This document shows positions 8,860 through 15,119 of a stretch of 23,330 nt of DNA, piece after piece. Position 1 is the first letter of the stretch, and each line of letters starts with the position of its first letter. The notes beneath the pieces were generated by a model. That model worked only from the letters and a program-made list of their open reading frames with translations. It ran no database searches and had not been told where the DNA came from. This DNA comes from UBA6448 sp051893155 (GTDB lineage: Bacteria > Bacillota_I > Bacilli_A > RF39 > UBA660), in assembly GCA_051893155.1 (NCBI GenBank), contig JBJFGY010000123.1, forward strand, positions 1 to 23,330. Direction: 5' to 3'. Both the position numbers and the translations under genes were made by a program.

Positions 8860-9596
8860 TGGAAATAATAGTATTAATAATAATAATTGGTGTGCTTTCA
8901 ATTATAATGTTTTTATCACTTAAAAAACTTATTGAAAGTATTAATAAAGAAAGTCAAAATTACTATTTTAAGAATATGCAAAAAATGGATAGTAAAATTG
9001 ATGCAAAAAATAAAAAATTATTAGAAAAAACTGAAGAAAAAATAGATGTTGAGAATAAAAAGGATTTAACTAAAGAAAAATCATTAGATAAGGATTTACT
9101 TGATATATATAATCATACAGATTATGAAAAAGATAATGCTTTAAAAGTAGCGAGTAGAGTTGATGAAATATTTAATATTGATGAAGAAAAAGTATTAAAA
9201 GATTTTATTAAAAATATAAGTATTGATGAAAATAATAAAATATATCAAAGTATTTTAGATAGATTTAGTCCTAATCTAATATATAAATTAAAAATGCTTA
9301 ATAAAGAAAGTCAAATTAATGAAATAAGTAAAATGCTTTCTGATGAAGAATATAATGTTTTTCATGATTATATTGAAACTCATAAATTTAATTTAAATAA
9401 ATTTTTATTAGATTTAAATTTAATTATTGAAAGAACAAATCCAGTTATTGAGGTTTTAACTGGTAGTAAAAATAAAAATTATAATTACATTAGTCCTTAT
9501 ATAAAAACAGTTTATAGTGAAGATGTATATAAAGGAATAATAATCAAATATCAAGATAAAATTTATGATTATAGCATAAATGAAAGGGATGTGTGA
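8859..9596 (+). CDS. Fused b-delta-like peripheral stalk subunit
   Basis: A 245-residue protein with one N-terminal TM helix (residues ~2-20), a charged Lys/Glu-rich helical region likely to form a coiled coil (residues ~22-85), then a mostly helical domain and a C-terminal alpha/beta segment. The last part, VYKGIIIKYQDKIYDYSI, matches the F-type delta/OSCP C-terminal signature (canonical: GG-I/F-V-V-R-I-GD-K/R-V-I-D-G-S-V). It therefore looks like subunit b joined to delta, as in mycobacterial AtpFH, though probably an independent or highly diverged fusion. It would anchor the alpha/beta head to the membrane and act as stator. Position between the c-like gene and the alpha-like gene is exactly where b and delta lie in ordinary atp operons. 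Confidence 0.78.
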   Translation: MEIIVLIIIIGVLSIIMFLSLKKLIESINKESQNYYFKNMQKMDSKIDAKNKKLLEKTEEKIDVENKKDLTKEKSLDKDLLDIYNHTDYEKDNALKVASRVDEIFNIDEEKVLKDFIKNISIDENNKIYQSILDRFSPNLIYKLKMLNKESQINEISKMLSDEEYNVFHDYIETHKFNLNKFLLDLNLIIERTNPVIEVLTGSKNKNYNYISPYIKTVYSEDVYKGIIIKYQDKIYDYSINERDV

Positions 9597-9599
9597 TAC

Positions 9600-10922
9600 A
9601 TGAGTATTATGTGGGATGAAATTGCCAAAAATGTAATGAAGGATATTAACTCAAATGAAAATGTATTTTCTACCGGAAAAGTAGTAAATATATCTGGAAG
9701 TATGATTGAAGTAGCAGGACTTAAAGATGTCGCTTTTTATGAAAGTGTTAGTATTTTAAATAAAGCTAAAGGTTATGTTTCTGCAATATATGAAAGTACA
9801 GTTAATATTTCTTTAGTTGAACAAAATGCTCCAATTGTAATTGGTGATAAAGTTTACACTTTAAATAAAAACTTTAAAGTGTCTTTTTCAATGGATAGTT
9901 TAGGAAAAGTAGTTGATGTTTTTGGCAATGATTTAATTACAGGCAAAAAATTTGATACACTTTTAGAGTTTGATGTTGAAACAAAACCAATTGAACTTGT
10001 TGAAAGAAGTGAAGTAAATCGTGAATTTTTAACTGGTATTGCTGGTATAGATTTATTTTATCCCATTGGAAAAGGCCAAAGACAGCTTATTATTGGTGAT
10101 AAAAAAACGGGTAAGACCCAAATTTGTCTTGATATGATTGCTAATCAAAAAAATAGTAAAATGCTTTGTATTTATGTAGCTATTGGTAAAACTAAAAAAG
10201 AAGTTAAAGAAATATATTATGAACTTACTAAGATTGGGGCAATGAGTTATACAATAATTGTTGCATCTTTTTTTGATGATTTACCTGCGAAAAGTTTTGT
10301 TACGCCATATGGTGCTACAAGCCTTGCTAAATTCTTTATGATGCAAGGAATGGATGTACTTGTTATTTTTGATGATTTAAAGAAACATGCTGATATTTAT
10401 CGTCATATGTCACTTGCTGCACGTAAAGTTCCAGGAAGAGATGCATATCCTTCAGATATATTCTATACTCATGCAAGACTTCTTGAAAATGGTTGTCAAC
10501 ATGTAGGTGGTGGCTCCATTACGATGATACCAGTAGTTGAAACTAGAAGTGGGGATATAACTGATTATATTTCGACTAATATTATTTCAATTTGTGATGG
10601 ACAACTTGTATTATCACTTAAAAAATTTAATAAAGGTGAAAGACCGGCAATAGATTATGGACTTTCTGTATCAAGACTTGGTGGCCAGGTTCAATCAAGA
10701 GAAATGAAAAAAGTTGGTATTAAAATTAAACAGGATTTACTATCTTATCTAGAAATTAGAGATATTTATGAACTTGTTAATTTAGATGATTTAGGCGAAA
10801 ATATGAAAAATAGAATGGTTGAAGGTCAAAAAATACTTTCAAAATTAAATCAATATAAATATAGTCCTTTGACAAAAGAGCAGATGATTGTTCTATTTGA
10901 TGATATTAAGGAGGTAAAATAA
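9600..10922 (+). CDS. F1-ATPase alpha-like subunit (non-catalytic nucleotide-binding)
   Basis: A 440-residue homologue of AtpA, clearly F-type. It has an N-terminal helix and beta-barrel, a P-loop GDKKTGKT (166-173; canonical GDRQTGKT), Walker B VLVIFDD (253-259) and the alpha-type signature GGGSITMIPVVETRSGDI (303-320). It also keeps SVSRLGG (356-362), whose Arg359 corresponds to the arginine finger that completes the catalytic site on beta. The C-terminal helical part follows the family up to YSPLTKEQMIVLF and then stops, about 60 residues short of normal (alpha is usually 500-513). The ATG lies 3 bases after the b-delta stop; the last base of its stop overlaps the beta-like start (TAATG). 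This is one dedicated alpha-like subunit in an unusual operon; a housekeeping alpha may exist elsewhere. Confidence 0.92.
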   Translation: MSIMWDEIAKNVMKDINSNENVFSTGKVVNISGSMIEVAGLKDVAFYESVSILNKAKGYVSAIYESTVNISLVEQNAPIVIGDKVYTLNKNFKVSFSMDSLGKVVDVFGNDLITGKKFDTLLEFDVETKPIELVERSEVNREFLTGIAGIDLFYPIGKGQRQLIIGDKKTGKTQICLDMIANQKNSKMLCIYVAIGKTKKEVKEIYYELTKIGAMSYTIIVASFFDDLPAKSFVTPYGATSLAKFFMMQGMDVLVIFDDLKKHADIYRHMSLAARKVPGRDAYPSDIFYTHARLLENGCQHVGGGSITMIPVVETRSGDITDYISTNIISICDGQLVLSLKKFNKGERPAIDYGLSVSRLGGQVQSREMKKVGIKIKQDLLSYLEIRDIYELVNLDDLGENMKNRMVEGQKILSKLNQYKYSPLTKEQMIVLFDDIKEVK

Positions 10923-12271
10923 TGGTAGTAGGTAAAATTATAAGTATTTTAGATGTTTCTATTAAAGTTATTTTATCTTCTAGTGATCTTGAAGTAGGAG
11001 ATATTCTTACAACTGAAGATGGAAAATATGAATTTGAAGTAGTTATTATCGATTCAGTTGAAGCAACATGTATTACATTAAATTCTAATCATGGTTTAAA
11101 AAAGGGAGCTAAACTTATTAAAAAAGCCAAAGGAATTGAAATGGAATATTCTGATAAAGCAATTGGTAGAGTATTTGATTCATATGGTCACATTATTGAT
11201 GGAAAACCATTTACTTCTGAAAAAAGAATAGTTACATCCCATAATACAATAAGTTTAAAGGACTTAGATTTAGATTCTAAACCACTTTGGACAGGAATTA
11301 AAATAATTGATTTTTTTGCTCCAATTCAAAGAGGATTTAAGATAGGATTAATAGGTGGAGCCGGTGTAGGAAAAACCGTACTTATTCGTGAACTTATTCA
11401 TAACATTTATAATTCAACTTCTGCTAACGCAATATTTATTGGTGCTGGTGAACGTTCAAGAGAAGGTAAAGAATTAATTGATGAAATGGAAAAAAATGAT
11501 CTTCTTGATAAAATATGTTTAGTATTTGGTCAAATGGGATCAAATCCAGTTTCAAGAAGTAAATCTATTGAATCAGGTCTTACTGTTGCAGAATATTTAA
11601 GAGATGAGAAAAAGAAAGACTCGCTTATATTTATTGATAATATATATCGTTTTATACAAGCAAGAAGTGAAATATCTATGGAATTAAAGGAAATACTTGT
11701 TGAAAATGGTTATATGGCTAATATGAATGAACTTATTAGTAAAATTGAAGAACGTGCATCATCAACTAAAGATGGCGCTATAACCTCATTTCAAACAATA
11801 TATGTTCCTGCAGATGATTTAAATGATGAAGCTGTTCAAAATATCTCATCATATATGGATGGTCAAATAACTCTTGATCGTAAAATGAGCGAAAAAGGAT
11901 TATATCCTGCAATTAACGTATTTAAAAGTACATCAAAACTAGTTGATGTTAATATTATAGGTCAAAGACATTATGATTTACTTAAAAAAACTCTTGCTTA
12001 TTATACAAGATATGATGAACTTGAAGAAGTTATAGCAATACTTGGTGTAGATGAAATATCTGATGAAGATAAAAATATTTTCTATCGTACAAGAAAACTT
12101 AGAAATTATTTCTCACAACCTTTATTTGCCTCTGAAGCATTTACAAATATGCCAGGAGTTAAAGTTGATATCGAAGATGTATTAAATGATGTAGAAAATA
12201 TTTTAACAGGTAAATATGATTATATAGATGAATTAAGCTTCTTATATATAGGTAAATATAATGGAAAATAG
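10922..12271 (+). CDS. F1-ATPase beta-like catalytic subunit
   Basis: A 449-residue AtpD homologue. Catalytic features are complete: P-loop GGAGVGKT (145-152), GAGERSREG with the general-base Glu177 and Arg178, and Walker B SLIFIDNIYRF with Asp239, Asn240 and Arg243. YVPADDL (294-300) and the adenine-pocket segment GLYPA (326-330) are also present. The lever DELSEED is present as DEISDED (377-383), followed by the usual RKLRNYFSQPLF region, so coupling to a gamma shaft is expected. The segment after GQM, normally NEPPGARMR, is replaced by GSNPVSRSK, a clear difference from housekeeping beta. The N-terminal barrel is somewhat divergent. It overlaps the alpha-like gene by one base and the epsilon-like gene by 11 bases. 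ATP hydrolysis is predicted with confidence; synthesis is unlikely given the c-like subunit. Confidence 0.93.
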   Translation: MVVGKIISILDVSIKVILSSSDLEVGDILTTEDGKYEFEVVIIDSVEATCITLNSNHGLKKGAKLIKKAKGIEMEYSDKAIGRVFDSYGHIIDGKPFTSEKRIVTSHNTISLKDLDLDSKPLWTGIKIIDFFAPIQRGFKIGLIGGAGVGKTVLIRELIHNIYNSTSANAIFIGAGERSREGKELIDEMEKNDLLDKICLVFGQMGSNPVSRSKSIESGLTVAEYLRDEKKKDSLIFIDNIYRFIQARSEISMELKEILVENGYMANMNELISKIEERASSTKDGAITSFQTIYVPADDLNDEAVQNISSYMDGQITLDRKMSEKGLYPAINVFKSTSKLVDVNIIGQRHYDLLKKTLAYYTRYDELEEVIAILGVDEISDEDKNIFYRTRKLRNYFSQPLFASEAFTNMPGVKVDIEDVLNDVENILTGKYDYIDELSFLYIGKYNGK

Positions 12272-12527
12272 TAATAAAATAACAGTAAATGTATTTGAAA
12301 TTAAAACTGGGCTTACTACTTATAATAATTGTGAGTATATAAGAATTACTGATGAAAAATATAATTTATTAGTTATGCTTGATTATACTCCAATTATTGG
12401 AGAAGTAAATGGAAATATTGATATAATGTATAATGGTAATGAAATTCATTATAAAGATATAAAAGCCTCTTATATGAATAGTAATAATGTATTTAATTTA
12501 ATGATTCAAGGAGAAAAAGAAAAATGA
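12261..12527 (+). CDS. F1 epsilon-like subunit, beta-sandwich domain only
   Basis: An 88-residue soluble protein in the position of atpC, right after beta. The predicted fold is all beta, and the segment NLLVMLDYTPIIGEVNGNIDI aligns with the epsilon hallmark (G-x-L-P/A-N-H-A-P-L-x-T-x-L-K-x-G-x-x-x-I), keeping the spacing of the two strands and the turn. Canonical epsilon is about 130-140 residues, with a C-terminal helical hairpin that inhibits rotation; here the protein ends after the sandwich, so that ATP-responsive brake is absent. The sandwich normally joins gamma to the c ring. The start overlaps the beta-like gene by 11 bases and the end overlaps the next start (ATGA). Identity is supported by position as well as by a weak motif. 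Confidence 0.68.
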   Translation: MENSNKITVNVFEIKTGLTTYNNCEYIRITDEKYNLLVMLDYTPIIGEVNGNIDIMYNGNEIHYKDIKASYMNSNNVFNLMIQGEKEK

Positions 12528-13027
12528 TTGAATTATTAAAAAAATATTTATATTTTATTGTTATTTTCGCAGTATTTTTAGTATTTATATTTGCATTAAC
12601 ATTATTTATTAAACGCAAGAACAAAACTAACTATCATTTATATGGATTGCTTATGAATATGAAAAATAATGAAATATTTGCTTTAAGTTTAATAGCCTTA
12701 AATTTTATATTCCTAAGTTATATATTAGTATTTAAAATCCAGTTAAATCTAGCAATAATATTAGTTAGTTTAATACTAATTATTACAGCTTTTGCTCTTG
12801 TCTTAAAGCCAAAAAGTATAATTATTGATTTACTTATTAATTTTGTAAATATAGGGATTATATATTTAGCAAATTTAATAAATACTTTAAAACTTAATGA
12901 AGAAAGCACAAAAATATATTTATTTTTACAAATAATTATTAATGTATTCGGTTTATTTTTCTATATTTTTACTCATTTAAAATTTTTAAAGGATATTAGA
13001 AAGGATTCATATGAAAAAAATAATTAA
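12524..13027 (+). CDS. Five-TM membrane protein of the F1-like operon, not an a-subunit
   Basis: A 167-residue, very hydrophobic protein with about five TM segments (residues ~8-28, 51-70, 73-93, 99-118 and 128-150) and short basic loops. I looked for the hallmarks of F-type subunit a, above all the intramembrane Arg facing the c ring, and did not find them: Lys and Arg are confined to loops and the only charged residue at a helix edge is an Asp near the fourth segment. No family recognised. It sits between epsilon and the anchored 237-aa protein, overlapping both (ATGA before, 17 bases after), so it is probably a membrane part of the complex, possibly in the place of a. Confidence 0.75.
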   Translation: MIELLKKYLYFIVIFAVFLVFIFALTLFIKRKNKTNYHLYGLLMNMKNNEIFALSLIALNFIFLSYILVFKIQLNLAIILVSLILIITAFALVLKPKSIIIDLLINFVNIGIIYLANLINTLKLNEESTKIYLFLQIIINVFGLFFYIFTHLKFLKDIRKDSYEKNN

Positions 13028-13724
13028 ATTTATTAAAAAAAATTATATAATAATTTCAATTATATTAGGTTTAATTATCATTATTATTGCAAGTATAATT
13101 ATTGTAAAAAAATTAAATGAAAAAAATAAAATTAATATTATTACAACAAACGAAAAATTATATCAATATGTTATAAATGATAAAATATATCATGATGCTA
13201 TAGTAAGTTATCAAGATAATAAAATAATTGATATTAAATCTGATTTTGATGAAGATAATTTATTATATTATGATGCTTTTACAAAAATAGTTATTCCAGA
13301 TAATATGATTGTAATTTTTTATAATAAAAATAATATTAGTTATAAATTACCAAAATATAGTACTATTAGTAAAAATAATGATGTATTTATTATTAATTCT
13401 AATGGTAAAGATTATATTAAAAATAATTTCTTTTTATATGATAATTTAGATCTTTATTTTATCCCTAATAGTAGCATATTAAAATATAATGATAATACTA
13501 TAAATTTAAGTGAATTTAGTTATGTAAAAGTAAATAATAATTTCATAATGATTTATAATTATGAGGAAGATAAATTTTATTATTATGATGATAATATTTA
13601 TAGTGCCACTCTTTCAATTAATAATTTTGTAATTGATTTATTAAATGATGCATCAGTATTAAATGGAAATATTGGCCTTTTAAATAGAAATATTGACTCA
13701 TTAAGTGTACTAAAGGAGGATTAA
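13011..13724 (+). CDS. Anchored extracellular protein (237 aa) of the F1-like operon
   Basis: A bitopic protein: a basic N-terminus, one very hydrophobic helix (residues ~12-33), then ~200 residues rich in Asn, Tyr, Ile and Asp, predicted to be beta-rich and outside the cell. It has no cysteine. The extracellular part resembles, weakly, the membrane-proximal domain of the giant protein and the 444-aa protein: a segment ...YDNLDLYFIPNSSILKY here lines up with ...DDRKYLVTGKTIK and ...SDNKYLIAGKNLK. It lacks any Fn3-like extension. This would make it the shortest of three anchored proteins built on one plan. It overlaps the five-TM gene by 17 bases and the next gene by one base (TAATG). Function unknown; a structural part of the surface assembly is inferred. 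Confidence 0.75.
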   Translation: MKKIIKFIKKNYIIISIILGLIIIIIASIIIVKKLNEKNKINIITTNEKLYQYVINDKIYHDAIVSYQDNKIIDIKSDFDEDNLLYYDAFTKIVIPDNMIVIFYNKNNISYKLPKYSTISKNNDVFIINSNGKDYIKNNFFLYDNLDLYFIPNSSILKYNDNTINLSEFSYVKVNNNFIMIYNYEEDKFYYYDDNIYSATLSINNFVIDLLNDASVLNGNIGLLNRNIDSLSVLKED

Positions 13725-14053
13725 TGAACGATTATATTGGTAAAACATTAAAAGATGAAAAAGATGAAGAATATCTTATATTAAAAGTAATTAATTATAA
13801 AGGTATTTCTTGTGCATATGCAATGAAAGTTTTGGAAAATAATGAAGAAGGAGAAAAAAAGATATTTCAATTAAGTAAAAATTCTTTAATATCAATTGAT
13901 AGTAAAAAAATGATTGAAGATATTACTCAAATGTTAATTGAATCAAATGATATTGTTGATAAACCTAGAAAAATTAAAGAAGATGAAAGTATAGCAGATT
14001 ATTTAAAATATTTAGATGATTATTTTAAAACAAGAATCGTAACTATTATGTAG
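13724..14053 (+). CDS. Unrecognised 109-aa soluble protein between stalk and shaft genes
   Basis: A 109-residue cytoplasmic protein with no TM segment. The first half looks like a small beta sheet (EYLILKVINYKGISCAYAMK..., ending IFQL), the second half is helical and charged. I do not recognise the family; the beta part is faintly like small DUF1292-type proteins but I would not assign it. It follows a good AAAGGAGGA site and its ATG overlaps the previous stop. Only nine bases separate it from the gamma-like gene, so it is made with that subunit. Its place suggests a subunit or assembly factor of the cytoplasmic head, found only in this type of operon. Confidence 0.7.
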   Translation: MNDYIGKTLKDEKDEEYLILKVINYKGISCAYAMKVLENNEEGEKKIFQLSKNSLISIDSKKMIEDITQMLIESNDIVDKPRKIKEDESIADYLKYLDDYFKTRIVTIM

Positions 14054-14062
14054 GAGGATAAA

Positions 14063-14854
14063 ATGAAGAATATAAAACCAATTGTTCAAGTTATGAATTT
14101 ATTTTCCCTTGTTAGAATAAATTCTGCGAAAAGCAAAGTTGAAGAATTTGGAATGACAAGTTCAGTATTAACAAAAATAATTTCTTCAATTATTTATAAT
14201 GATAATATTGTACTAGATAAAAATTCTATTAATCCAGATCCTACTAAACCGGTTTTAAATATATATATTGCATCAGATTATGGTTTTTGTTCTTCATATA
14301 ATTATGTTGTTTCTCAAAAAATAAAAGAAACAAAAGATGATTATAAAATAATTATTGGAAGAAAAATTGCTTACGAAGATGATAAAACTATAGTTAAAGT
14401 TGCAAAAGAAGATTTTTACAAAGAAATTAATCTGTTAAAAGATACTTTAACAAAAGCAATTAATGAAAGAAGTTATAGTAAAATTGTTATTTATTATAAT
14501 CATTATTATAACTTTTCTAAAAGTGAATTTACTTCCTTACAAGTTTTTCCAGTAGAATATGATGAAAAGTATAAGGAAGATGTAGATTTTTTAATAGAAA
14601 CTGATATAAAAAGTTTTATTAATAATTTGATTGTATATTATGTATGTTATGAACTAGAAATTTGTGAAATATTTTCTTGGGCGTCAGAAAATGTTATTAG
14701 AAATACAATGACTTCTTCAGCACTTAAAAAACTTGAGGAAATGGAAGTTGAAGAAAGACTTAAAACGCTTCGAAAATTACGTGAAAAAAGTCTTAAGAAA
14801 AATATTGAAAATTCTAAAAAAGTTTTATTTACAAATGTTAATGAAGAAGTTTGA
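14063..14854 (+). CDS. F1 gamma-like central shaft subunit
   Basis: A 263-residue AtpG homologue (usual length about 285). The N-terminal helix is shortened by roughly a dozen residues. The Rossmann-like middle keeps the signature IASDYGFCSSYN (canonical: I-T-S-D-R/K-G-L-C-G-G-F/Y-N). The C-terminal helix begins with ASENVIRNTMTSSALKKLEE, matching canonical SE-x-A-A-R-M-x-A-M-x-x-A-T, and then extends into a Lys/Glu-rich coiled coil. It should rotate inside the alpha/beta head. In ordinary atp operons gamma lies between alpha and beta; here it is last, four genes after beta. AGGAGG lies just upstream of the ATG, around the previous stop. Its TGA stop overlaps the -35 box of the pilin promoter. 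Confidence 0.85.
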   Translation: MKNIKPIVQVMNLFSLVRINSAKSKVEEFGMTSSVLTKIISSIIYNDNIVLDKNSINPDPTKPVLNIYIASDYGFCSSYNYVVSQKIKETKDDYKIIIGRKIAYEDDKTIVKVAKEDFYKEINLLKDTLTKAINERSYSKIVIYYNHYYNFSKSEFTSLQVFPVEYDEKYKEDVDFLIETDIKSFINNLIVYYVCYELEICEIFSWASENVIRNTMTSSALKKLEEMEVEERLKTLRKLREKSLKKNIENSKKVLFTNVNEEV

Positions 14855-14879
14855 CAAAAAAATAATATTAAGGTAAAAT
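14851..14879 (+). promoter_or_regulatory. Near-consensus promoter for the pilin gene
   Basis: TTGACA (14851-14856), a 17-base spacer and TAAAAT (14874-14879). The -35 contains the stop codon of the gamma-like gene. Expected start near 14886, only about 10 bases before the ATG, so the leader holds little more than the GAGG ribosome site. Confidence 0.68.
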
Positions 14880-14895
14880 GAATATGAGGTTAGTT

Positions 14896-15081
14896 ATGAA
14901 TAAAAAAGGCCAAGCACTTGTGGAATATATCTTAATTATTGCACTTGTATCAGTACTTGCTATTGCGTTAGTAAATTATTTTGGTGGATATTTAAAAGAT
15001 GCTATAACAAAAACAAGTTGTTCTATGCTTGGTCAAGAATATGTAAGTGGAAGTAAACCTGGAGAAGGAACTTGTAAATAA
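14896..15081 (+). CDS. Flp/class III-type pilin-like small protein
   Basis: A 61-residue protein with a type IV prepilin-like N-terminus: a short basic leader MNKKG, then QALVEYILIIALVSVLAIALVNYF. Gly5 would be the last leader residue and the Glu at +5 of the mature chain is present, as in Flp and archaeal class III signal peptides. After the hydrophobic helix comes a short tail with two Cys (CSMLGQEYVSGSKPGEGTC) that could form a disulphide loop, as seen in some minor or major pilins. The start is ATG 14896, six bases after GAGG (14886-14889); an upstream in-frame start at 14878 would overlap the -10 box. No tad or prepilin peptidase gene lies in the window. It has its own strong promoter and terminator. 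Alternative: a small TadE-like secreted peptide. Confidence 0.72.
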   Translation: MNKKGQALVEYILIIALVSVLAIALVNYFGGYLKDAITKTSCSMLGQEYVSGSKPGEGTCK

Positions 15082-15107
15082 ATTAGATTTTTTCTAGTTT
15101 ATTTTTT
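15080..15107 (+). terminator. AT-rich hairpin terminator after the pilin gene
   Basis: AAATTAGA (15080-15087) pairs with TCTAGTTT (15093-15100), one U-G pair, loop TTTTT, followed by ATTTTTT. The stem starts in the pilin stop codon. The low-GC stem suggests partial read-through into prs, which has no promoter of its own that I can see. Confidence 0.55.
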
Positions 15108-15119
15108 ATGGGAGGAAAT

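Noticed and set aside
9600..12271. V/A-type ATPase or flagellar/type III secretion ATPase
   Set aside because: The pair shows F-type alpha and beta signatures (alpha GGGSITMIPVVET and SVSRLGG; beta GAGERSREG and a DELSEED-like lever), and delta-, epsilon- and gamma-like partners are present; no flagellar or secretion genes nearby.
8614..14854. Calling this cluster the ordinary housekeeping F1Fo ATP synthase
   Set aside because: No a-subunit, no carboxylate in the c-like helix, gamma displaced, shortened alpha and epsilon, and unknown membrane and anchored proteins woven into the operon.
14878..14895. Upstream start of the pilin gene at 14878
   Set aside because: It overlaps the -10 box of a near-consensus promoter and has no ribosome site; ATG 14896 has GAGG at the right distance.
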